Below are positions 7,548 through 13,232 of a DNA stretch of 13,232 nt, one piece after another. The notes beneath the pieces are model-generated. The model did not search any database. It was not told where the DNA came from and saw only the letters and a list, made by a program, of their open reading frames with translations. The translations under genes and the position numbers were made by a program. This stretch comes from an uncultured Collinsella sp. (GTDB lineage Bacteria > Actinomycetota > Coriobacteriia > Coriobacteriales > Coriobacteriaceae), in assembly GCA_900554585.1 (NCBI GenBank), contig USHS01000013.1:1-13232 (forward strand). Direction: 5' to 3'. The stretch's first letter is position 1. Each line of letters begins with the position of its first letter.

Positions 7548-7595
7548 ACGTCTTCATGGACGGAGACCGGGTTCGTATCCCGTGGATCGCGACTG

Positions 7596-7623
7596 TCGAC
7601 TCGAACTGCGGTCTTTGAGTCGA
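7596..7623 (+). repeat. 10-bp inverted repeat ahead of the PTS operon
   Basis: TCGACTCGAA (7596-7605) pairs with TTTGAGTCGA (7614-7623) across an 8-nt loop, with one G-T pair. No T run follows, so it is not a terminator. It lies between the regulator stop and the terminator, 146 nt before the EIIA start. It could be an operator for the regulator or an RNA hairpin at the end of the regulator transcript. The rest of 7548-7663 shows no gene. Confidence 0.5.
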
Positions 7624-7663
7624 AGCGGCGGGGCGGGATGTGTCGAGATGCAGTCTGAGTGGC

Positions 7664-7711
7664 GAAAGTCGCCCCTGCTTGGCGAAACGCCGGCGGGGGC
7701 GGCTTTCTTTA
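7664..7711 (+). terminator. Terminator between regulator and PTS operon
   Basis: A 15-bp stem GAAAGTCGCCCCTGC / GCGGGGGCGGCTTTC (7664-7678, 7693-7707; two G-T pairs) is capped by a loop holding its own stem GGCG-AAA-CGCC, and is followed by TTTAT. The T tract is short. It implies that the PTS operon has its own promoter in the 57 bases between 7712 and 7768, where I see no convincing -35/-10 pair. It could also act as a regulated attenuator. Confidence 0.65.
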
Positions 7712-7768
7712 TGGCGGCTTTCCGTACTCTGGGGCCACGGCAATACACGAGGGAAAAGAGGATGCCGC

Positions 7769-8176
7769 ATGAGAAACGTGGTGCTTGCGTCTCATGGAAG
7801 GCTGGCCGCAGGCATGAAGAGCTCGGTCGAGATGGTCGTCGGGGCCCAAGAGCACCTGATGACGATCAGTGCCTACGTGGACGGTTGCACCGATCCCGCT
7901 CAGGAGCTCAAACAGATGGTCGACTCACTCGAGGAGGGTGACGAGTTGGTCATTTTGACCGATGTCTTGGGCGGAAGTGTCAACAACGAGGCCTCTCAGT
8001 TCGTTAACGAGCCCGGCGTGTTCGTCGTCACCGGCATGAACCTGCCGCTCGTGCTCACACTCATGATAGATAACGCAACGCCCACGCAGCAGCTTATCGA
8101 CGCCACCGTCGCCGAGGCGCGTGAGCAACTCGTTCAGATTAAACCCGTTGAATCGAAGTCCGAGGAGGACTTCTAG
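7769..8176 (+). CDS. PTS mannose-family EIIA component
   Basis: Cytoplasmic phosphotransfer subunit that takes phosphate from HPr and passes it to EIIB. The 135-residue product fits a stand-alone EIIA-Man domain. The phosphorylation site is H9 in VVLASHGRLAAGM, and D65 in TDVLGGS matches the conserved aspartate beside the active site. I chose the ATG at 7769 because AGAGGA lies just upstream and H9 then falls at the family's usual position near residue 9-10; upstream in-frame starts would run through the terminator. It is the first gene of the operon, 59 nt before EIIB. A small stem CAACG-TCGGT-CGTTG follows the stop codon. The protein ends in EEDF, as EIIC also does. Confidence 0.93.
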   Translation: MRNVVLASHGRLAAGMKSSVEMVVGAQEHLMTISAYVDGCTDPAQELKQMVDSLEEGDELVILTDVLGGSVNNEASQFVNEPGVFVVTGMNLPLVLTLMIDNATPTQQLIDATVAEAREQLVQIKPVESKSEEDF

Positions 8177-8235
8177 ACAAGGCAACGTCGGTCGTTGCGC
8201 ACAACAGCGGCCGAGCCCGATCGAAAGGAATCATC

Positions 8236-8700
8236 ATGATCGTTCTGTTCCGCGTCGACCATCGTCTGCTCCATGGTCAGGTCATCTTCTCCTGGACGTC
8301 CGCGCTCAAGCCCGATTGCATCCTCGTCGCCAACGACGATGTCGCCTCCGACGAGCTGCGCAAGACGACGCTGCGCCTGTCGAAGCCCAACGACGTTAAG
8401 CTCGTCATCAAGAACATCGACGATTCAATCGCCGCGATCAACGGGGGCAAGACCGACAAGTATCACCTGATGATTGTTGTCTCCAACGTGGCCGATGCGA
8501 CTCGCATGGCGCTCGCCGTCGAACAGATTGCCGCCATCGACCTGGGCGGCACCAAGCCCACTGACGAGACCAAGCAGATCGCAAAGTCCATCAACCTCAC
8601 CGACGAGGACATTGCGCTGCTCAAGAATGCCCAGGATCAGGGCATCGAGGTATACATCCAGGGAGTCCCCAGCGACAAGAAGGTCCCGTTCTCGGCATAG
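8236..8700 (+). CDS. PTS mannose/fructose/sorbose-family EIIB component
   Basis: Cytoplasmic subunit that accepts phosphate from EIIA and phosphorylates the sugar as it passes the EIICD membrane complex. It has 154 residues, the normal length for separate EIIB proteins of this family. The N-terminal signature is FRVDHRLLHGQV with the phospho-acceptor H13; the usual second Asp of RVDDRL is replaced by H9. The ATG at 8236 has AAAGGA six bases upstream. The gene is followed by EIIC after 33 nt. Sequence alone does not tell the transported substrate; mannose-family systems move hexoses but also amino-sugar acids such as glucosaminate. Confidence 0.93.
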   Translation: MIVLFRVDHRLLHGQVIFSWTSALKPDCILVANDDVASDELRKTTLRLSKPNDVKLVIKNIDDSIAAINGGKTDKYHLMIVVSNVADATRMALAVEQIAAIDLGGTKPTDETKQIAKSINLTDEDIALLKNAQDQGIEVYIQGVPSDKKVPFSA

Positions 8701-8733
8701 TGCCGGACGGCAGATAGAGGGAGAGGAAAACCT

Positions 8734-9504
8734 ATGCTTTGGAAAACGTTCCTTGTGGGTCTTGTCGCCTTCATCGGCTACTGCGACCACGTGACCGGCA
8801 AATCGATGCTCCAGCGCCCGGTGGTCATGGGCCCGCTGGTCGGCATCGCGCTCGGTGACTTCCAGACCGGCCTTGCCGTGGGCGGCACGCTCGAGCTCGC
8901 GTTCATGGGCAACATGGCCATCGGTGCTGCCATCCCGCCCGAGATCACCGCGGGCGGCGTCTTGGGCACTGCCTTCGCCATCACTTCGGGTTCGGGTGCG
9001 GAGGTCGCCGTGGCGCTGGCGCTTCCTATCGCCACGCTCGCGCTGCTCATCAAAAACCTGTTCTACCTGATCATCCGTCCCCAGTTCATGCTCCATACGG
9101 CCGATAAGTTCGCCGCCGAGGGCAATGTCGACGGTGTGTCGCTTATGCACGACCTTGGTTACTGGCTCTACGTGATCGTCATGACGCTCGCCTGCGCCAT
9201 CTCGTTCTATGTGGGAAGCCCCGTCATCGAGGCCCTGATCGCCGCCGTTCCCCAGTTCATCATGGACGGCATCTCCATCGCCGCCGGCATCCTCCCCGCG
9301 CTCGGTTTTGCCATGCTCGCCAATATGCTCATCAACGACAAGGTCGCTCCCTGGTTCGCTGTCGGCTTCCTGCTTTCGGCATACCTGAACATCCCGGTCT
9401 TGGGTCTGGCCCTGCTGGGCGGGGTCGTCACCTTGCTGATCCTGCGCAGCAACGGCACCCAGGCGCAGCCCGCCGTGGCAACCGATGACGAAGAGGATTT
9501 CTAG
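8734..9504 (+). CDS. PTS mannose-family EIIC membrane component
   Basis: Integral membrane subunit that, with EIID, forms the transport channel. The 256 residues are mostly hydrophobic, with the family segments MGPLVGIALGDFQTGL (32-47) and LELAFMGNMAIGAAIPPE (53-70), several further membrane-length stretches (for example 95-114, 143-161, 181-200, 206-237), and a polar acidic tail ending TDDEEDF. GAGAGGA-like purines (GAGAGGAAAA) lie just before the ATG. It sits between EIIB and EIID, as in most mannose-family operons. A 59-nt spacer follows, with a short CCGGC/GCCGG stem. Confidence 0.93.
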   Translation: MLWKTFLVGLVAFIGYCDHVTGKSMLQRPVVMGPLVGIALGDFQTGLAVGGTLELAFMGNMAIGAAIPPEITAGGVLGTAFAITSGSGAEVAVALALPIATLALLIKNLFYLIIRPQFMLHTADKFAAEGNVDGVSLMHDLGYWLYVIVMTLACAISFYVGSPVIEALIAAVPQFIMDGISIAAGILPALGFAMLANMLINDKVAPWFAVGFLLSAYLNIPVLGLALLGGVVTLLILRSNGTQAQPAVATDDEEDF

Positions 9505-9544
9505 GCCGCGACCCGTACCGGCCGCAGCGCCGGATCGCAGCCAT

Positions 9545-9560
9545 ATGGCAAGGAGGCCAT
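9545..9560 (+). promoter_or_regulatory. Hairpin presenting the EIID ribosome site in its loop
   Basis: ATGGC (9545-9549) pairs with GCCAT (9556-9560), leaving AAGGAG (9550-9555) as the six-base loop. The Shine-Dalgarno core is thus displayed in a small hairpin just before the EIID ATG at 9564. A 10-bp palindrome, GCCATATGGC (9540-9549), overlaps it. It may tune EIID translation relative to EIIC, or be chance. Confidence 0.3.
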
Positions 9561-9563
9561 AAG

Positions 9564-10376
9564 ATGACTGAGAACAAGATTACCGAGAAAGAGCTGCGCA
9601 GCATGTTCTTCCGCTCGCTCAACTTCGATGGCTCGTTTAACTACGAGCGCCAGATGAGCATGGGACTGTGCCACTCCCTCGCCCCCGTTATCAAGAAGCT
9701 CTATCCCGCCAAGGAGGATCGGGCTGAGGCGCTCAAGCGCCACGGCGAGTTCTTCAACGTGACGCCTGCCATGGCCCCGCTCGTCCTGGGCATCACGGCT
9801 GCCATGGAGGAGCGCAACGCCAACGAGGATGGCTTCGACACCAACTCGATCAATGCCGTCAAGGCATCGCTCATGGGTCCGCTGTCCGGTATCGGCGACT
9901 CGCTGTTCTGGGGCACCATCCGTCCCCTTGCGGGCGGCATCGCGGCGTCGCTGGCGCTCGCCGGCAACATCTTCGCGCCGCTCGTGTTCTTACTGGCGTT
10001 CAACATCCCCAACTACCTGGTGCGCTGGTTCGGCATTCACTGGGGCTACAAGATGGGCACCGATTTCCTGGCTAAGGCCGAGAAGTCCGGCATCATGCAG
10101 AAGGTGTTCCAGGGTGCGGCCATGATCGGCCTGATCGTTATCGGCGGCATGGTCGCCTCGATGGTGACCGTAAAACTCGGTTGGACGATCGGCAGCGGTG
10201 ACGGCGCCATCGACCTCAATAGCGTGCTCGATGGCATCATGCCCAAGATGCTGCCGTTGGCGGTGACGTTCGCCCTGTCCAAAGCTCTGGGCAAGGGCGC
10301 GAAGGTCAACACGCTTCTTCTGGTCATCGTCGTGCTGAGCATCGCCGCCGCTTGGTGCGGGTTGCTCACCGCCTAG
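9564..10376 (+). CDS. PTS mannose-family EIID membrane component
   Basis: Second membrane subunit of the transporter, 270 residues. Family landmarks: LRSMFFRSLNFDGSFNYERQ (11-30), MGLCHSLAPVIKKLYP (33-48), GEFFNVTPAMAPLVLGI (61-77), and KASLMGPLSGIGDSLFWG (100-117). C-terminal membrane segments are at about 184-203 and 248-269. The start has a strong AAGGAGG 7 nt upstream. ttdA begins 22 nt after the stop, so transport and dehydratase genes are almost certainly co-transcribed. EIID presence rules out other PTS families. Confidence 0.95.
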   Translation: MTENKITEKELRSMFFRSLNFDGSFNYERQMSMGLCHSLAPVIKKLYPAKEDRAEALKRHGEFFNVTPAMAPLVLGITAAMEERNANEDGFDTNSINAVKASLMGPLSGIGDSLFWGTIRPLAGGIAASLALAGNIFAPLVFLLAFNIPNYLVRWFGIHWGYKMGTDFLAKAEKSGIMQKVFQGAAMIGLIVIGGMVASMVTVKLGWTIGSGDGAIDLNSVLDGIMPKMLPLAVTFALSKALGKGAKVNTLLLVIVVLSIAAAWCGLLTA

Positions 10377-10398
10377 CCGGTAAGGAGGGAATACAGAG

Positions 10399-11298
10399 AT
10401 GAGCCATGAGGATCAAGTCCGTCTGATGACGGATAAGATGGCCTCGTTCGTGGGCCATGTCGCAAAGGTCCTGCCCGATGACGTGCAGGAAAAGATCACG
10501 CAGATGGCTGCTGCCGAGACCGACCCGCTCGCGAAATCCATCTACGAGACGATGCACCGCAACATGCAGCTTGCGGAGAAGCTTGACCGTCCGAGCTGTC
10601 AGGACACCGGTGTGCTGCAGTATTGGGTGAAATGCGGCACCGGGTTCCCGCTCATGGGGGACCTCGAGGCGCTGCTCAAGGAAGCCACGGTCCAGGCGAC
10701 CTTTGCCACGCCGTTACGCCATAACTCGGTGGAGACCTTCGACGAGGTCAATACCAAGCGCAACGTGGGCAAGGGAACGCCGACGGTGTTCTGGGATATC
10801 GTGTCCGACTGGGACGGCTGCGAGATCTACGTCTACATGGCCGGTGGCGGCTGCACGCTGCCCGGGCACGCCATGGTGCTCATGCCCGGCGACGGCTATG
10901 AGGGCGTCGCCAAGTTCGTGCTGGATCGCATGACGAGCTACGGCCTCAACGCCTGCCCTCCGCTGCTGGTGGGCGTGGGTGTGGCCACGAGCGTGGAGAC
11001 CGCCGCGCTGCTGTCCAAAAAGGCACTGATGCGACCCATCGGTTCGCATAACGATAACGAGCGTGCCGCCAAGATGGAGCAGCTGCTCGAGGATGGCATC
11101 AACAAGATCGGTCTGGGGCCGCAGGGTCTGGGCGGCGCCCTTTCGGTCATGGGTGTGAACATCGAGAACACCGCAAGGCATCCGTCCGCCATCGGCGTGG
11201 CGGTCAACGTGGGCTGCTGGAACCATCGTCGCGGCCATGTAATCTTCGATGCCGACCTCAATGCGACCGTGACGACCCATTCGGGGGTAGAGCTGTAA
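10399..11298 (+). CDS. ttdA: L(+)-tartrate dehydratase alpha subunit
   Basis: Iron-sulfur subunit of the oxygen-sensitive dehydratase that converts L(+)-tartrate to oxaloacetate and water. At 299 residues it matches E. coli TtdA (about 303). Three conserved cysteines that should hold the [4Fe-4S] cluster are C67 in CQDTG, C186 in NACPP, and C273 in VGCW. The segment GGGCTLPG (149-156), as I recall it, is typical of TtdA, while two-subunit fumarases have a GGGSEN-type motif there; long stretches such as [14 protein letters not shown] and the [14 protein letters not shown] region also follow TtdA. TAAGGAGG lies 10 nt before the ATG. The stop overlaps the ttdB start by one base. A related hydroxy-acid substrate is possible; only assay would prove tartrate. 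Confidence 0.88.
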   Translation: MSHEDQVRLMTDKMASFVGHVAKVLPDDVQEKITQMAAAETDPLAKSIYETMHRNMQLAEKLDRPSCQDTGVLQYWVKCGTGFPLMGDLEALLKEATVQATFATPLRHNSVETFDEVNTKRNVGKGTPTVFWDIVSDWDGCEIYVYMAGGGCTLPGHAMVLMPGDGYEGVAKFVLDRMTSYGLNACPPLLVGVGVATSVETAALLSKKALMRPIGSHNDNERAAKMEQLLEDGINKIGLGPQGLGGALSVMGVNIENTARHPSAIGVAVNVGCWNHRRGHVIFDADLNATVTTHSGVEL

Positions 11299-11939
11299 TG
11301 GTAGAGATCCGTGACGGCAAGAAGGTCCTGGTGACGCCGGTGAGCGCGGAGGATCTAGCCGATATCAAGGTCGGAGACGTCATCTATCTCGATGGCGATT
11401 TGATGACGTGTCGCGACGTGGCCCACCGCCGCCTCGTGGAATATGGTCGCGATCTGCCCTATGACATCCGCGACAAGGCCATCTTCCATGCGGGCCCCAT
11501 CGTGCGCCCCATCGAGGACGCGGCACCTGGTGAGCCCGACTACGAGATGGTTTCGGTCGGACCGACCACCTCCATGCGCATGGAGAAGTTCGAGTATGAG
11601 TTCGTGAAGCAGACGGGCGTTCGCGTGCTCGTGGGCAAGGGCGGCATGGGTCCCAACACCGAGCGTGCCTGTCGGGAGTTCGGCGCCATCCACTGCGTGT
11701 TCCCAGCCGGGTGTGCCGTGGTCGCCGCCACGGAGGTGGAGTACATCGCCGAGCACCATTGGGAAGAGCTCGGCATGCCTGAGACGCTCTGGTGCTGCAA
11801 AGTCCACGGCTTCGGTCCCCTGATCGTCTCCATCGATGCTCAGGGCGATAATGTCTTCGAGCGTAACAAGGTGCTTTTCAACGAGCGTAAGGACGAGGCC
11901 CTGCAGGTAATCGACGAGCAGGTGAGCTTTATCAAATGA
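11298..11939 (+). CDS. ttdB: L(+)-tartrate dehydratase beta subunit
   Basis: Partner of TtdA in the heteromeric class I hydro-lyase. It has 213 residues against about 201 in E. coli; the extra residues are a short insert near 71-82 ([12 protein letters not shown]) and a longer N-terminus. Conserved segments: [10 protein letters not shown] (37-46), FHAGPIV (63-69), [14 protein letters not shown] (83-96), GKGGMGP (113-119), and later [14 protein letters not shown] and FGPLIVSID. The ATG is inside TAATG, sharing its A with the ttdA stop, which predicts translational coupling and equal subunit supply. The gene ends in an ATGA overlap with the hydrolase gene. Confidence 0.9.
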   Translation: MVEIRDGKKVLVTPVSAEDLADIKVGDVIYLDGDLMTCRDVAHRRLVEYGRDLPYDIRDKAIFHAGPIVRPIEDAAPGEPDYEMVSVGPTTSMRMEKFEYEFVKQTGVRVLVGKGGMGPNTERACREFGAIHCVFPAGCAVVAATEVEYIAEHHWEELGMPETLWCCKVHGFGPLIVSIDAQGDNVFERNKVLFNERKDEALQVIDEQVSFIK

Positions 11940-13069
11940 TGCTTCACGAGTTGAATGAGCTGGCAGATACAATCGAGGCTGCTTCGTATTCGTCTGTCGA
12001 GGACGGTGTTACCATCACCGTGAAGCCTGTTCCGGATGCCTTACGTGAGCATGCGCTCGATCCGCGTGTGAAGAAGCGCATCGAGTCGCGGCTTGCGGCC
12101 AAGAAGGCCGCTGGCACAAAGGGCGGTGCGTTCAGTCTGCGTTGCACGCGCAAGCCGCCGGTGTTCGATGCCGGGCTCTACGGTGACGCATCGACGGTCG
12201 AGGAGCGGCTGGTCGAGATCGATGGCGACCATCGCATCGATGTGTTCGTTGTCCGCCCCAAGAGCTTTGCTGCGGGTCGTCCGGTTCTGATCCATTTTCA
12301 TGGTGGCGGATTTACGATGGGCGGGTTTGCCTGGCAGGAACCTCAGATGCGCGCTATCGCCGAGCGCTCAGGCTGCACGGTTGTGTACCCCGAGTATCGC
12401 CTGGCGCCCGAGTGCCCCTTTCCCGGTCCGGTCCGCGATGCGTGGGGAACCCTGCTGTGGGTGCGCGAACACGCTGAGGAGCTCGAGATAGATCCGGAGC
12501 GTATCGTGCTTTCTGGTGATTCAGCCGGTGGATCGCTTGCCAACGCCTGCGTCATGTTGGACATTGAGAACGCTGCCGGCGACCGCTCGGCACGACTGGT
12601 GCATCACGTGTTCGAGGTGTATCCCTCGTTCGACTGGCGCGCGGCGCAGGAACAAGACGATTACCCCTGGTCGCTTGACCTCTACGATATGTGTGAGGAC
12701 GAGCGCGAGCTGGTCGTCCCGCGTATCCTGAACATCAAGCGTTGTCGCGAGCATCGCTTGGGCACGCCGGTCGATTTGTACTTTCAGGGTGCGGACGTTT
12801 CCGACCCGTTGGCCTCGGCGGCTTGCGCCGACGATAGCGTGCTCGCTGAGTTTCCGACCGTTGTTGTCGCGGTCGCCGACTACGATTATCTGCGGATCGT
12901 CGACGAGTATATGGCGCGCCGGTTCGCGCGTCTGGGGGTTCCCGTCGAGTTGATCGAATACAAGGGTATCGATCACGGGTTTCTTGACAAGTTTCAGGAC
13001 TATCCTCAGTCTCTGGAGCTGTGCTGCACGATTGCCGCGGATTTGGCTGCGTGTGCGCAAAACCAGTAA
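11936..13069 (+). CDS. HSL-family (family IV) alpha/beta hydrolase, probable esterase
   Basis: Probable cytoplasmic carboxylesterase of 377 residues; no signal peptide is seen. After an N-terminal cap region (1-115) the hydrolase core has the oxyanion-hole motif HGGGF (122-126), the nucleophile S196 in GDSAGG (194-199), the likely acid D317 in ADYDYLR, and H347 in GIDHGF. The pattern is that of the hormone-sensitive-lipase / acetyl-esterase group. The start ATG overlaps the ttdB stop (ATGA); a second ATG follows directly at 11939. GGTGAG lies 10 nt upstream, so it is probably translated by coupling. Its place at the end of a tartrate operon suggests removal of an acyl or aryl group from a tartrate-like or sugar substrate, which is inference only. 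The substrate is unknown. Confidence 0.9.
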   Translation: MMLHELNELADTIEAASYSSVEDGVTITVKPVPDALREHALDPRVKKRIESRLAAKKAAGTKGGAFSLRCTRKPPVFDAGLYGDASTVEERLVEIDGDHRIDVFVVRPKSFAAGRPVLIHFHGGGFTMGGFAWQEPQMRAIAERSGCTVVYPEYRLAPECPFPGPVRDAWGTLLWVREHAEELEIDPERIVLSGDSAGGSLANACVMLDIENAAGDRSARLVHHVFEVYPSFDWRAAQEQDDYPWSLDLYDMCEDERELVVPRILNIKRCREHRLGTPVDLYFQGADVSDPLASAACADDSVLAEFPTVVVAVADYDYLRIVDEYMARRFARLGVPVELIEYKGIDHGFLDKFQDYPQSLELCCTIAADLAACAQNQ

Positions 13070-13082
13070 CCACGGGCAAAAT

Positions 13083-13116
13083 GCTCGGCAGGCTTCGCGC
13101 TCGCCGAGCGTTTTTT
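13083..13116 (+). terminator. Terminator closing the PTS/tartrate operon, possibly bidirectional
   Basis: GCTCGGC (13083-13089) pairs with GCCGAGC (13103-13109), followed by G and six T (13111-13116), 13 nt after the hydrolase stop. On the minus strand the same stem is followed by ATTTTG, so it may also end the convergent murB transcript. Confidence 0.85.
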
Positions 13117-13118
13117 GA

Positions 13119-13232
13119 TTACATAAATTCTCTCACGCGGTGGACTTCGGGCTCGAGGTCCACATCGAACTGTTGCTTTACCTCGGCTTGGATGTGGCGG
13201 ATGAGCTCGTCGTCGTCGGCGGCGGTGGCGTG
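13119..13232 (-). CDS. murB: UDP-N-acetylenolpyruvoylglucosamine reductase, C-terminal end only
   Basis: Only the last 37 codons are in the window; the gene enters from the right edge. The frame reads ELIRHIQAEVKQQFDVDLEP then EVHRVREFM and stops at TAA (13119-13121). MurB proteins typically end with an IRHVQ...V...F.V.LEPEV segment, which is the basis of the call. MurB makes UDP-MurNAc for peptidoglycan in the cytoplasm. The gene is convergent with the hydrolase gene, 49 nt apart. A decayed copy of its tail lies 8,815 bp to the left. With so little sequence the name is probable, not certain. Confidence 0.65.
   Translation of the reverse strand, partial: HATAADDDELIRHIQAEVKQQFDVDLEPEVHRVREFM

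Noticed and set aside
7567..7583. tRNA-like T-arm (GGTTCGTATCC within a GC stem)
   Set aside because: The loop lacks the conserved A58, the stem end mismatches, and no acceptor, D or anticodon arm is found upstream.
10399..11939. Two-subunit class I fumarase instead of tartrate dehydratase
   Set aside because: The overall fold family is shared, but GGGCTLPG in the alpha subunit, the subunit lengths and long matching stretches follow TtdA/TtdB as I remember them rather than fumarase, which has a GGGSEN-type motif.

Overview
The window reads as a GC-rich chromosomal segment of an anaerobic gut actinobacterium, most likely a Collinsella-type member of the Coriobacteriia. This is inferred from base composition, the coding style, and the mix of fermentative PTS, malic enzyme and tartrate enzymes; no rRNA or marker gene in the window proves it.

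Left part (1-4300). Two minus-strand carbohydrate genes come first: malQ (4-alpha-glucanotransferase) and galE (UDP-glucose 4-epimerase). galE is broken by a +1 frameshift in a run of five G, which cuts off its last 55 residues. A clean Rho-independent terminator follows galE, and malQ has a symmetric candidate operator upstream. Diverging from galE is a plus-strand gene for a secreted coiled-coil protein with a Tat-type signal and a CHAP/NlpC-P60-like peptidase domain. Behind it lie a perfect 31-bp inverted repeat folding about 131 nt, and then a terminator.

Middle and right part (4300-13116). This is a catabolic module on the plus strand. It contains an NAD(P)-malic enzyme, a LevR-like PTS regulator with a degenerate AAA+ domain, and a compact seven-gene operon. 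The operon encodes mannose-family PTS EIIA, EIIB, EIIC and EIID, the two subunits of an L(+)-tartrate dehydratase (ttdA, ttdB), and an HSL-type alpha/beta hydrolase. Overlapping or very close start and stop codons tie the last genes together, and a terminator closes the operon. The probable flow is: the PTS imports a substrate; the hydrolase may release a hydroxy acid from an ester; TtdAB dehydrates a tartrate-like acid to oxaloacetate; malic enzyme may take the C4 acid on to pyruvate. No sugar kinase, aldolase or isomerase is encoded, so the PTS substrate is an open question.

Edges of the module. The 3' end of a minus-strand murB gene enters at the right edge (13119-13232). A decayed second copy of that 3' end, at 4304-4375 in the same orientation, sits at the left edge of the module. 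The two copies share 59 of 71 aligned bases and lie 8,815 bp apart. This suggests that the whole PTS/tartrate module was inserted beside murB, or that a murB duplication bracketed it.

The points most worth a second look are the PTS-tartrate dehydratase-esterase operon, its regulator without Walker B acids or a GAFTGA loop, the murB tail duplication, the long palindrome and the galE frameshift.
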